From Verpa conica (taxonomy: Eukaryota > Ascomycota > Pezizomycetes > Pezizales > Morchellaceae): a stretch of 64,000 nucleotides of DNA. Shown here piece after piece: positions 36,917-47,458 of the stretch; within the stretch, counting starts at the first letter, position 1, and the number at the start of each line of letters is the position of its first letter. Location: NCBI GenBank assembly GCA_033030425.1, contig JAUFSD010000008.1, positions 1,054,001 to 1,118,000 on the forward strand, in the 5' to 3' direction. The position numbers and the translations under genes were made by a program. Below the pieces are notes generated by a model. It did no database searches, was not told the origin of the DNA, and saw nothing but the letters and a program-made list of their open reading frames with translations.

Positions 36917-37890
36917 TTCTTTTTATAGACTGTAGCTATCTATATCAAGGTATCTAAGCAAAGGGATACGTAAGGAGCGCAGCTTGCCAGTGTTTCTTTA
37001 CAGGATGGAAGGCTTAGGCTTAGGCAATGCCTGTTGTGGTAGTGGCTGTTGCTGCCATGGTCTCGAGTTCCTAAGTTGGTGTTTTGGAGGTTGTCAAACT
37101 CTCACTAGATTGCCAAGAGGAGTGAGGCTTATCGATAAGAGAGCGTAAGTAACCAAGCTGTTGGTGCTTACTTGACCTTTTTAATATAATTTGATACTAA
37201 CTGCCGGTTTAAGACTTTTACAAAAACAACCCTTTACGCTCACAGAAGCCATCCTTAAGGTCATGGTGTGTTTTACCACCTAATAGCTCACCTGAGAAAT
37301 TTTCCTTTCTTAGAGCTTATACAATAGTTGAAGCATATAATATATATAAAAGGCAATCATATAGCTTCTATAAGTCACACATACCCAGCTAAGGAACTTT
37401 TTGGTTAGTAGTGAGGCACAGAGGTGACGGCTATGTATATGGAAGAGTACATGTGGATCGGTTAAAACTTACATGTAACTTGCTGCTAGTAGCAAACTCA
37501 AGTATAAGAACACTTGGTGTCAGCACCCGTACCTATATTTTTCACTGAATCTAGCGCTCTGTGCTTAGTTCAAGCGCTTTGAACTGAAATTACTAGACTT
37601 ATTGGTATATAAGCTCAAGTATTTAGGCCACTAAACGCATCATGGGGGGACAAGTTCCTCCTCCACTAATATCTAGATGAACTAAGCGCCTATCTCGGAA
37701 AATTGTTTTGGTTCAAGTATAGGGTACCGGGTTCAATGAAAATAGTACGTATAGGCGCTGGGGTCGGGGTTTTCTTGCGCTTGAACTTACCACCGGCGAT
37801 AAACTAGGCTTTGACTAGTTTACGGTTTTATATATGTAGACTGAGGTTGCGCTGGGCATGATGATTATTCAAGGGGGCCTAAAGTTTTCT
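36917..37890. other. Intergenic upstream of SPC34
   Basis: AT-rich. An imperfect inverted arrangement of CTTAGTTCA and TGAACTAAG lies at about 37564-37685, too degenerate to call an element. No gene is recognised before the ankyrin-like relic. Confidence 0.45.
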
Positions 37891-38100
37891 AGGCTGTTAT
37901 TAGAAAAAGGGGCGAATATTGAGGCGACATAGTAGTTGGTGAGCTAATATAGCGATAAAACACCACACTCACAAGCCAAATACGGGGCATGCTGTTTGCT
38001 GGAGAATAGGCGGTGATAAAGCACTACACACAGCGATCTAGCAAGAGCCCAAAGGGGTAGAAATGCTGCTTATACTACACCTAAGCTATTCACGGTGGCT
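37891..38100 (+). pseudogene. Decayed ankyrin-repeat coding fragment
   Basis: Translated pieces match the ankyrin consensus but are split by stops and frame changes. 37891-37929 reads RLLLEKGANIEAT and is followed at once by two stops. 37954-37971 reads DKTPHS. 38012-38038 reads GDKALHTAI and ends at a stop. Around 38051-38080 one frame gives KGVEMLLILH and another NAAYTTPKLF. The spacing of these fragments is roughly that of 33-residue repeats. No start, promoter or continuous frame is left, so this is a relic of an ankyrin-repeat gene, perhaps an NLR-like or mobile-associated one. Identification rests on motif recognition only. Confidence 0.6.
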
Positions 38101-38771
38101 AGAAGTGATAAATTATTCCTGCGGGAAATATAGGGTAAGCTCTGTTAACTGCTAGTAAAGCGTTAGTAAATCTTATGAAACTAGTGCTAGTAGCATCTAT
38201 AAAATGCTAACTCTGTGTAGCTATCAATAAAGGGACCTCGGAAGAAAGGGGGGGGGGTCAGAACCAGCAGGTGCTATTTTGTCGCTGAAGTAAATTGCGA
38301 GGAGACAGGTTAGACGTAATCGGGGGGGGGGGGGGCAGAGGGCATGTTATTTCACCTTGCTTAAGCTCCTTTTATGAGTTAACATAAGTTGGGAGCTAGG
38401 CATAGCACGTATTTATTAATTTTGATGGGTTGAATATTAATAGTAATTACTTTCTGCTATAATCTATTTACTTTTCTCTTATTCCCTATTAGTAGCGTAG
38501 GCTCAAAACATAGCGTAAAGGCATGCACTAAGAAGTTTAGCTTAGTGAGATACCAATGACTGTTTTAGCCTTCAAAAATATATATAATAATACCAATGCA
38601 CCTCAAAACCCAGCATATTCCTTTCTCTTCCTTACCCTTCCCGCCGGAACCCCCCTCCCCCAGGTATAATATGTAGAAAATAAAGTAGAATACACTATTC
38701 CCAGTAACATAAAAATACAAATCACAGGCCCATCCGCATATAAAATAATAAACTCCATTACACCATTTAAA
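38101..38771. other. Intergenic, 3' of CDC7
   Basis: AT-rich, with G runs at 38248-38257 (ten) and 38322-38335 (fourteen). No gene seen. Confidence 0.5.
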
Positions 38772-40679
38772 TCAAATATCCTCATCTACCGCTAAAAATT
38801 CATGCTGCAATGCCTCCTCCGCCGAAATCCGTTTTGTCGGATCGAGCTCAAAACACCTCTGCATCAACTTCACCGCGAGGGCCTCATCAGCGGGTAACTT
38901 CTGATCATCCGTATTATCTCTACTCGACCCAGTAGCGGTCCTATTCGTCGCCCACAGTACAATCTTCTCTAGTGTGAACCCGCGCTCTCCAATTGTACTT
39001 ATGGTAGTTTCAAAAACGCACCCTTTAAACGTTAGCCATAGTCATAGCCCAAGCCGAATTGCAAAAACATACCATGTAGCGCTGCACACTGCTTCATCTT
39101 CAATTTCCCAAATATTGTCGCAATCTCAATCATAGCGTCCACATCATCACTACTATTAAAAAATGGGAAGCGTCTTGATAAAATTGTTAGGAGGATCACC
39201 CCCGCGGACCATATATCGATTTTTGTGGTCTGGTTAGTGCATTTGAAGAGGACCTCTGGAGCTCTGAAGCCTCTGGTGCCGGCACGGTTTGCACGCCGCG
39301 AGGGCCGTGAGTCGTGTTTGGGATAACCGAGAGAGGGGGCTGTGAGTGTGGCGGGGGCGCGGTATTCTTTACGGTCAGTGGGCGTGTGTTGGCAGAGGCA
39401 GAATTGGGAGTCTGTGCCTTCGCGCTCTGCGAGGCCAAAGTCGACGAGGACGCCACGGCCGTAGCGATAGTCGTAGAGAAAGTTACTAAGAGGTATTAGT
39501 GTTTGGTTTGATGAGTGAGAGGGCATGATGGAGATGGACTGGGGGTAAGGGTGTAAAGGGTTATGATGGGAGATAATATAAAAGGTATATGGGGTGAGTG
39601 AGAGGGCATGATGGAGACTTTGCGAGTGCTCGATATACCAATATCGGATTTTTTTTGAGACTCACGTCGGCTTAATATCCCTATGAATAATCCCATGCTC
39701 ATGCACATGTTTTAATGCCCTGAATAGACTCCTGAAGTACAATCTCACATCTGGAATTGTTAGGGCGCGAAAATACTCCCTAAAATCTACATGTTTGAAA
39801 TACGGTAGCACGGCGACTACCTGATCCTGGCATCGAAAAGCCGTAATGAGCGGTACCACACTATCACACCCAGTAAGATCATGTAGTAGTTCTAATTCGT
39901 TCTGAATCCTTGCCGGGGAGCTTGTGACGTAGATTTTTTTCACAGCAACGTACTTTGGCCTCCGCGTTGAAGGGTCTGCGCGGCGTTTCTTTGACGGAGG
40001 CTCGGAGAAGGAGCTACCGTCCTTGTAGTTGATGTCCCAGGAATTATCGTAGCGGTCGTATTCAAGGTCTTCGGCTTTATAGACAGAGGAGAAGGTGCCT
40101 GTGGATGTTAGTCGGCTGCAGGGCAAAGAAGGAAGAGGGGGAGTATGGGAATATACCTTCTCCAATCTTATTAATGAGTCTGAACCTCCTTGAGAAGCCT
40201 TTAAAAGTGGCTTCAAACTTCTCCATCTCCTCCGCTACATTTGGATCCACCTTCTCCGGATCATCACTATCCTCACTCTCCGCCGAGGAGGTTGAATATA
40301 CGTCGTCTTCTTCACCCTCTACATCCCCGTTGATAGTCCCCTCCTCGTCTTCATCCTCCACGCCGTCGTATTCACCTCCCCTCACAGTAACTGTGGTAGG
40401 CCTTCTACCGGCTACACTGTGAATACCGAGTGCTCTTGTCCGCTGCTCGGCAGTCTCGTACTCAGAGCATTCCGAGCCTTCTTCGTCGGCTGATTCATCT
40501 TCATCCTCGTCGTAGGCGCGTGAGGCGTCACCGTCAGAGTCGTTTTGTAGCTCGACAGTCTCATTACCGTCGTCACTAGTAGCAGGGGAGGTAGCAGTTG
40601 TGCCGGCTGTAGAGAGATGTTTTGAAGTTGAGGGGATCATGGAAGTTGTAGTGAAGGGAGCGGAAGCGTGCATTTCCAT
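38772..40679 (-). CDS. CDC7: DDK catalytic subunit, Cdc7 kinase
   Basis: Ser/Thr kinase that, with Dbf4, phosphorylates the MCM helicase to fire replication origins. Minus-strand exons: 40679-40157, 40098-39666, 39485-39073 and 39022-38772, giving 539 residues. An acidic, Ser-rich N-terminal region (about residues 30-160) precedes the kinase domain: glycine loop IGEGTFSSVYKAE, catalytic lysine in [50 protein letters not shown] and IDIWSAGVI. Kinase inserts typical of Cdc7 interrupt the domain after the glycine loop and before GTRGFRAPE. The C terminus reads CFELDPTKRISAEEALQHEF. The frame is open upstream to 40829 but begins there with GTG; the first in-frame ATG is at 40679. It is divergent from YCS4. 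Confidence 0.95.
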
Positions 40680-41135
40680 GAATGTCGAGGGAGGCTGTGA
40701 GAGGGTGTTTGTGGTGTTTGTAGGGACGAGAGTGTGAGGGAAGTTCGTGGAGAGGGGGCATGAAGTGTCTGATATATGGAGAGTGGAGAAGGGGGAGAAG
40801 AGGGATATTGGCTCTATAGGGATGATCACAGACTCTCACTCTATAGGCAACTTTAGGAGATCTCTTGAGAATACCGAATAGGATTAGAATTATTTTCTAC
40901 TGTGGGAACAGAACTGTGTATCTGTAATGTCTCAATATCGGGTGTGGATGGGAGATATTCAGACCCCAGAAGTCGCGTCTCCTTTAGAAGTTTCACCCCA
41001 CCACAGCGCGCGCTCTCCCACTACGGAAAATCATCAACAAACAACTACCACACCACAACCACCACAATAACCACCTACGATACCTAAAATATCCACGATA
41101 TATCCCTTCCACGACTGCCACCCTCTATAGGCGCA
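40680..41135. promoter_or_regulatory. Shared CDC7-YCS4 divergent promoter region
   Basis: 456 bp between the start codons of two chromosome-cycle genes. It contains a CGCGT (ACGCG on the minus strand) at 40974-40978 and a GCGCGCGC run near 41006. Co-regulation through an MBF-type factor is possible but is inference. Confidence 0.5.
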
Positions 41136-44100
41136 ATGGACACTGATCGTGTCGAGTTCGACTTGAAGTCCTCACTGAAATACTACCTCGACAACCCCGC
41201 CACCGTCCCCTGCCCAGACGCCCACCCAGACCTTCTCGACGCAGAGTCAGACCCAGAGTCTCTTTCAAGTTCACAAATAAACCAAATCCTCGAAGGTATT
41301 ATCGACTCTGTTGCCGCAGATCCAAGCGCAATTGCACGTTCGTCAAATCTAGACGCACTGCAATGCCTCCTCAAGTACAGTCCTCCCTTATCCCCATAGA
41401 GAGAGAGAAGAGACCATGCTAATCCCCCTCCCCACTAGATACTTCCCCACCATCCCAACCCAAGCAATCGGTAAGATCATAGACCTTATCGCCTCTGGAC
41501 TCTCCTCAGAAGCAGACGTTATCAGCGCCGAGATCGACTCCACAGAACCTGAAGCACTGCAAGAGCACAGAGAGCTCCTCGAGATCTATGGCTTTCTTAC
41601 ACAATGGGCTGTCACAGCCCTCGAAAGTCGCGCAGCAGACAAGAGCACTACCACAACCATAGCCAAACATAAAAGTAAAGGCAAAGGCAAGAACTCGACA
41701 GCTGGGGGACAATGGGATTCAACCACACATCTCCTCGCTGCGATGGAAACAATGTGTAAAGTCTTACGCCTAAAGTTACTCCGAGTATTTGTGACTACCA
41801 GTGAGAGAGACACTTTCGTAAGTCTATTTACAAGACCTGTATATGTGGTTCTAGAAAGCGAGCAGAGAGTCAAGAATACAACAGTTCGGATGTACCTTTT
41901 TAAGGTTCTGTGTATCACTGTGAAACATCACGGTCACGCATTCGGTATGTCTGCTCTACTTTATAGTTACAATGGATACTAATAACCCATAGGCGCACAA
42001 ACTTCAATCGTACAGAACCTCACATACTTCGAGCACCTCTCAGAGCCCATGGCAGAGTTCCTCCAAATTTTATCAGAGCAATACGATTACCCCCAACTTG
42101 TTGATGAGATCCTTCGTGAGCTATCAAACAAAGAATTCAACAGTAATGACACTCGGGGTCCAAAATCCGTCTCTGGATTCATCATTAAACTATCTGAGCT
42201 CGCCCCACGACTCGTTATTAAACAGATGACGCTCCTTATCAAACTCCTAGATAGCGAGGTACTCCCCTCCCAAGAAAACCGAGTGCGATCCAATGATCAA
42301 GACAATATTTACTAATTAAAATAGTCCTATAATCTCCGCTGCGCCGTTATCGAGGTCTGCGGGAACCTGATAATCGACCTTACGAAAGAAGACGAACGTG
42401 GGCAGTCTCACAAAGACCAGATGAAGGCCTTCTTTGATGTGCTTGAAGAGCGTTTCTTGGATATCAACCCTTACTGTCGTTCCAAAGCGATTCAGGTCTA
42501 TTACAACAAGCTCCTCGATCTCGAAAACAAGTTCCCAAAGCGGCGGCAGAAGGCCGCAGACTTAGCACTTAGGAGTCTTCAGGATAAGAGTAGCAATGTT
42601 AGAAGAAATGCGATAAAACTATTGACGAAGCTTATCACTAGTCATCCTTATTCCGCGCTTCATGGTGGGACGTTAAAGCTGGCGGATTGGAATAGTAGGT
42701 ATGATATGGTAGACCAAGAACTCAATGCACTACAACCACCACCAGGGAGTTTGGAGAGTGGGGAGAGTCAGCCGGCTGGGAATGAGTCAGTAGACCCGGC
42801 ATTGTTGGACGACGCGACGATGGTAGAAGATGAAGAAGAGGAGAATGGAGATGAAGAGGAACAGGAAGACGAAGGCGGGGAAGAGGGGGAAGAGGGAGAA
42901 CCAAAAACCCCGAGAGCTAAGAAGGCAAAGATTTCAAAGCCTCCTCCAACACCACAGATACAAATGATGGAGAACTCGGAGGAGATATCACGATTACAGC
43001 TCACCCGGCGATATTACGGTGAAGCTATACGTTTCATTGAGACTATACACGATGCATCACGGCTAGTTTGCCAACTCCTCAGCTCAAAGAATAAGAGCGA
43101 GATCATTGAAGCGATGGATTTCTTTAAAATGCTAGATGTGCATAAGATGGAGACAGCAAAGGTACACCTGCAGTCGGCGATAGAGAGGAATTCCCAAGCA
43201 ATACGTTGCTGACTATTGGACTGATCTAGGATGGAATCCGCCGGATGCTCCGACTAATCTGGACTAAAGGCAACAGCGACGAAGGGAAAGGCATCCAATC
43301 CCACCTAATTGAGGTCTATAAAGATCTATTTTTTGACGCACCAGACACATTCAGCGAGAACGAGACCGCAAATTATATCGCGCGAAATATGATCTCACTT
43401 ACTTTCGATACTACTGCGGCCGAATTGACATGCCTCGAGCAGTTACTATCGAAGATGATGAAAGAAGGACACGTTAGCGATCTAGTAATTCACAAGTTAT
43501 GGCAGATTTACGGCATCCAGAAAAGGGAGATTAGTAAAAGCCAAAGGAGGGGAGCGATTATTGTGTTAGGAATGCTGGCACATGCAGAGCCAGAGATCGT
43601 CGTGAGGGAGCTCGAAACTATACTTAGGATTGGCCTAGGGAAATATGGTAGAGCCGACCTTGGTCTAGCAAGGTATACGTGTTCGGCTCTCCGGCATATT
43701 AGTCCCAGCGGTAGACAAGCAAAAGGTGAGAACTCCATCAATCCACGCCTTCACCTGCAGGGAGGGGCCCGGTGAGTGCTATATGCATACTGGTGAAAGG
43801 GACTAGGGAAAAACAAAGAGAATTGACACCAGGCCACAGATGCCGCAACAACAATGACTAAACTCCCGAATGACCACGCGATCCTGGTGCGGCTCGCTGC
43901 ACTGGTGGAGCTCGCGTCGGATGACAAGGAGTGGTTTGGGGTTGCCGAACAAGCGATTTCCGCGATATACGCACTCGCAAAATTTCCGGATGAAATGTGC
44001 ACGCACATTATCCGCCGGAAGACGAAAAGCGTATTTGCCGACCAAGGCAGAGAGGGAACTGCACCACCAGAGACACCACAGAGCGTGGATGCTGATGGGG

Positions 44101-45315
44101 ATGAGGATATGATGGATGTGGATATGGATGATGCGCCGAGCCCAATACCGATTACCCAGCAACCAGCTGTAGGGAAGGAGGAGAAGGAGGAAAAGAAGGG
44201 GCGTGTATTTGCGCTGAGTCAGTTACTGTTTATTGTTGGACATGTGGCGGTGAAGCAAATCGTGCATCTAGAGATTATGGAACTGGAGTTCAAAAAGAGG
44301 AAAGGCGAGAGCGAGAAGAGTAGGTTGATCCTTTCTGCTTTATGTTAGGGTGAGTGAGAATATGTGATTAATCGTGCATAGACAAAGACGCGAATCCATC
44401 ACCGGCAAAGAGGGACGGCGAGGCAAAAGATGAACTCGATCTGATCGGTGGGACGACTGAGGATGATTTCACTGAGGCTATGGCACATATTCGCGAGCGA
44501 GAGTTGCTCTATGGGCAGAACTCGCTGCTGTCTAATTTCGGACCGTTAGTAGCTGAAATTTGTGCTAATAATCTCATCTACAAGGTAAATGGATGTCTCC
44601 TATTTTAGTACTGAAACACTAATTGATGGATTAGGACCGAAATCTACAAGCACAAAGCACCTTATGTATGGCAAAGCTAATGTGTGTGTCATCAGAGTAT
44701 TGCGAAGCTAACCTACCACTTCTAATCACTATCATGGAGCGGTCTGCCGACCCCATAACCCGCAGCAATGCAGTAATTGCACTCGGAGATATGGCAGTGT
44801 GTTTTAATCATCTTATTGATGAGAATACAGATTTCCTCTATAGGCGCCTCAACGACCCTGACGCATCAGTAAAGCGAACGTGTCTTATGACACTGACTTT
44901 CCTGATTCTTGCTGGACAGGTCAAAGTCAAAGGGCAACTGGGAGAAATGGCGAAATGTCTCGAAGACTCCGATAAGAGGATTGCCGACCTATCACGTATG
45001 TTCTTTACCGAGCTCGCAACGAAAGATAACGCCGTGTACAACCACTTTGTAGATATGTTTTCCTTGCTATCGGCTGAGCGGGAATTGGAGGAAGACGCAT
45101 TGAGAAGAATTGTGAAGTTTCTAGCGAGCTTCGTCGAAAAGGATAAGCACGCTAAACAGCTTGCAGAGAAACTGGCGGCGAGGTTGGGAAGATGCGAGAC
45201 AGAACGGCAGTGGAACGATGTGGCGTACGCGCTGAGCCTTTTACAACACAAGAATGAGGAGATCCAGAAGACACTTGCAGCGGGGTTTAGAGTGGTACAA
45301 GCTAATGCCGCATAA
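41136..45315 (+). CDS. YCS4: Condensin complex subunit 1 (CAP-D2 / Ycs4)
   Basis: HEAT-repeat non-SMC subunit of condensin, required for mitotic chromosome compaction and segregation. Exons: 41136-41374, 41439-41944, 41993-42258, 42325-43161, 43230-43725, 43840-44319, 44382-44584 and 44635-45315, giving 1235 residues. Recognisable blocks are SYNLRCAVIEVCGNLI, LQDKSSNVRRNAIKLLTKLI, ETAKDGIRRMLRLIWTKGN, KLPNDHAILVRLAALVEL, YCEANLPLLITIMERS and LNDPDASVKRTCLMTLTFLI. An acidic stretch lies near residues 500-535 and another near 810-825. The donor at 43162 was preferred over a later GT because it joins ETAK to DGIRRML as in orthologues. The C-terminal basic/Ser tail known in some orthologues is not evident. 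Confidence 0.95.
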
Positions 45316-46089
45316 ATGTAGACGTTTTGATCTTTTTGATATTTTTGTGCTTTTTGTGCTTTTTGTCTTGTGCTTTGTGCCTTTATGCTTTCTTTTTTCT
45401 TTTCTTATTCTCTCATTATTGTATTGGCTATATACTTGTATTATTTATGGCACTCTGGTCGAAGGGAGGGCACTTAATGGAGTCAGCTTAATGCTCTTTT
45501 GGGGGCTCTTTATAAGGCTGAAATATTGATAGCTTGGTGTCTTACAGTCATAACTCTATTCCAACAGCATGCACCGCGCCAGATTGACAACCAGTAATGC
45601 CAGCTGAGTAAGTGTATACCTGCCACACCCATCCTTAGTAAGCTGGCATTATAAATCTAGCGGATGAGTACTCTTCGGCTAATTGCGGGGTACAAACATT
45701 CCTTGTCAGCTGTCAACAACACCTGCAGGTCTTTTAGGCAGCCACTTCTTCTTTCGACGCCATGCTCTAACACATGTACTCGGGTCAGGGAAGAAGTTTG
45801 GAAAAATACGGGGAATAGGAAGTATTGTTTCAATAACTTTTTGTTCTTCTAGCCAATGAGTTTGGCTTGAAGGGTCTCCCTTGTTTTTCCAAACTTCTTT
45901 CCTGACTCGAGTTTAGACAATGCTACCTAATACGGTAGGGGAACTTTGGATCTCATTATTCAAACGTGCTACAAACAAAAAAAAAGTTATGTTACGCCTC
46001 TCCAAACCCCAAGCCCCTTCTATACAAGAATAAACAAATAATACTCCCCATATTTCATCATTGGCCATTATCGCTACATCATAAAAGGG
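45316..46089. other. Intergenic between convergent YCS4 and FAS1-protein genes
   Basis: T-rich YCS4 3' region. An imperfect hairpin (TAATGCCAGCT with AGCTGGCATTA) spans 45595-45651. The foldback at 45778-45912 follows. No gene seen. Confidence 0.5.
45778..45912. mobile_element. Foldback/MITE-like element, 29-bp inverted arms
   Basis: Arms 45778-45806 and 45884-45912 are inverted over 29 bases with two mismatches, beginning ACTCGGGTCAGG and ending in a TTTTT/AAAAA run. The spacer is 77 bases, total 135 bp. A TA dinucleotide occurs at the left edge; the right edge is ambiguous. No coding capacity. Confidence 0.65.
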
Positions 46090-47458
46090 TTAAAACACCA
46101 AGGCCATTAGTGCAAACAGAGTGCTAAAAACAACTCTCATATCAACCGCCTTCAGCATTGATGCGGATCCAGTAAAAAGTGGCGGGGCACTTGTGGTCGG
46201 GGTCGTGTTCGCGCTAGGAACTGTAGGCGATACTGTGGGAGAAACTGTAGATGTATATACCGGCCCAGTGACAGTGGGTGAGCTTGTGACAGATACCACA
46301 GGAACACTAGTATAGACCGTAGTAGTAGTAGAGACTACAGGGGCGGGCTCTAGCCAGGATATGGTACTAGTCGGCTCAGATTCACATCCGCAATTGCCCC
46401 AAGATAAACTCTAATTATACCGTTAGAAAAAGTACTGAGAAAGAGAAAGTGCTATTGCTTGAGGATTTCATACTCCTTCAAGAGCATGGACTACACCATT
46501 AAAGGTAACCACATCTTTCTGTACAATCCGGACACCATTAATATAGGTTTCACCATTATTAACGGTGACGTGAAGATCCTTTCCATCGCATGTCTCAAAT
46601 ACTGCACCGTTCCTGAGGGAATTGCTGTAGAGAGCAACGTTTTTTACGATGTGAGACTCGATAGCAGTGGCGTCTAGCGTTTTGTTTAGGGCTTCATTAA
46701 TTGGTACGAAGATTGTGATTTGATCTGTAGCCTCAAATTTATCAAGTAGTCTGGCAGTCTCGAGGGATTCTAGGAACTTGGTGCGGTTTGTCTTTTCGAG
46801 TGTTTCGGTAATTGTCTTGGGAAATGTAAATACCCTTTGGGAATAAGTAAGCAAATTCCTTCTGAGTTTGAAAATGTATGGAAACTCACGTATCAATCAC
46901 CTGGATGATACCCTGCTTAGACATAATATCTCCAAAAAGAATCTGAGATTTTGTCCCAAGACCTGTAGAGATCACAACCCCTGGGGCTTGTGGTTCAGGT
47001 ATGACAATCTCAGTACCTCTGGCTAGACGCCTTGATGGAGGTGGTGGAGGGACAGGGCTTGGGACAGCTGGAAGCGGGTTCCCGCCAGATCCAGTGGCCA
47101 TCGTGTCTACCGGTTTGCCATTCTTCGCTTCCTCTATACTGCTTGGCCCATTCCCTGCCATATAACCTCCTTCACGTGTGTCTGTGATAGGTGGCAGTAC
47201 CCGGCGGTGAAGATTACTAGAATCATACTCATGATACCACTTCTTCAGGGCATCATTTGATGGAACAAATAGAGTGAGATTGTCAAATGGAGCAAAAATA
47301 TTGTAGAAATCCGGGTTGTCTTCCAAGATCTGACCCCATAGTGTAATCTGTGGTGTCTGTCTGCAGATATCTATGATATCAAGGAACCCACCAGTTGCAA
47401 TGGTAGAGCCGGCCGTGAAAGTGATTAGCACGATTAACAGTAGTATAAGGTTCGTCAT
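46090..47458 (-). CDS. GPI-anchored fasciclin (FAS1) domain protein
   Basis: Predicted cell-surface or secreted adhesion-type protein. Minus-strand exons: 47458-46890, 46834-46474 and 46410-46090, giving 416 residues. A hydrophobic signal peptide (residues 1-20, LILLLIVLITFTAG) is followed by a first FAS1 domain (ILEDNPDFYNIF, LTLFVPSNDALKKW, IIQVIDTVFTFP) interrupted by a Pro-rich insert. The second FAS1 domain is residues about 194-310 (FLESLETARLLDKFE, ITIFVPINEALNKT, GVVHALEG). Exon 3 encodes a Ser/Thr/Pro-rich stalk and a C-terminal hydrophobic tail (VVFSTLFALMALVF) consistent with GPI attachment. Two FAS1 domains with a GPI signal are common in fungi. Biological partner unknown. GAA1, which attaches such anchors, lies 7 kb away, but this is probably coincidence. 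Confidence 0.88.

Noticed and set aside
37510..37780. Large degenerate inverted repeat as a TIR element
   Set aside because: Matches between the two sides are short and gapped with no defined ends, so an element call is not supportable.
40680..40829. N-terminal extension of CDC7 up to 40829
   Set aside because: The frame is open but starts with GTG; the first ATG is at 40679.
43162..43229. YCS4 reading through to about 43211 before splicing
   Set aside because: The later GT is out of phase with the next exon; splicing at 43162 restores ETAK-DGIRRML as in orthologues.
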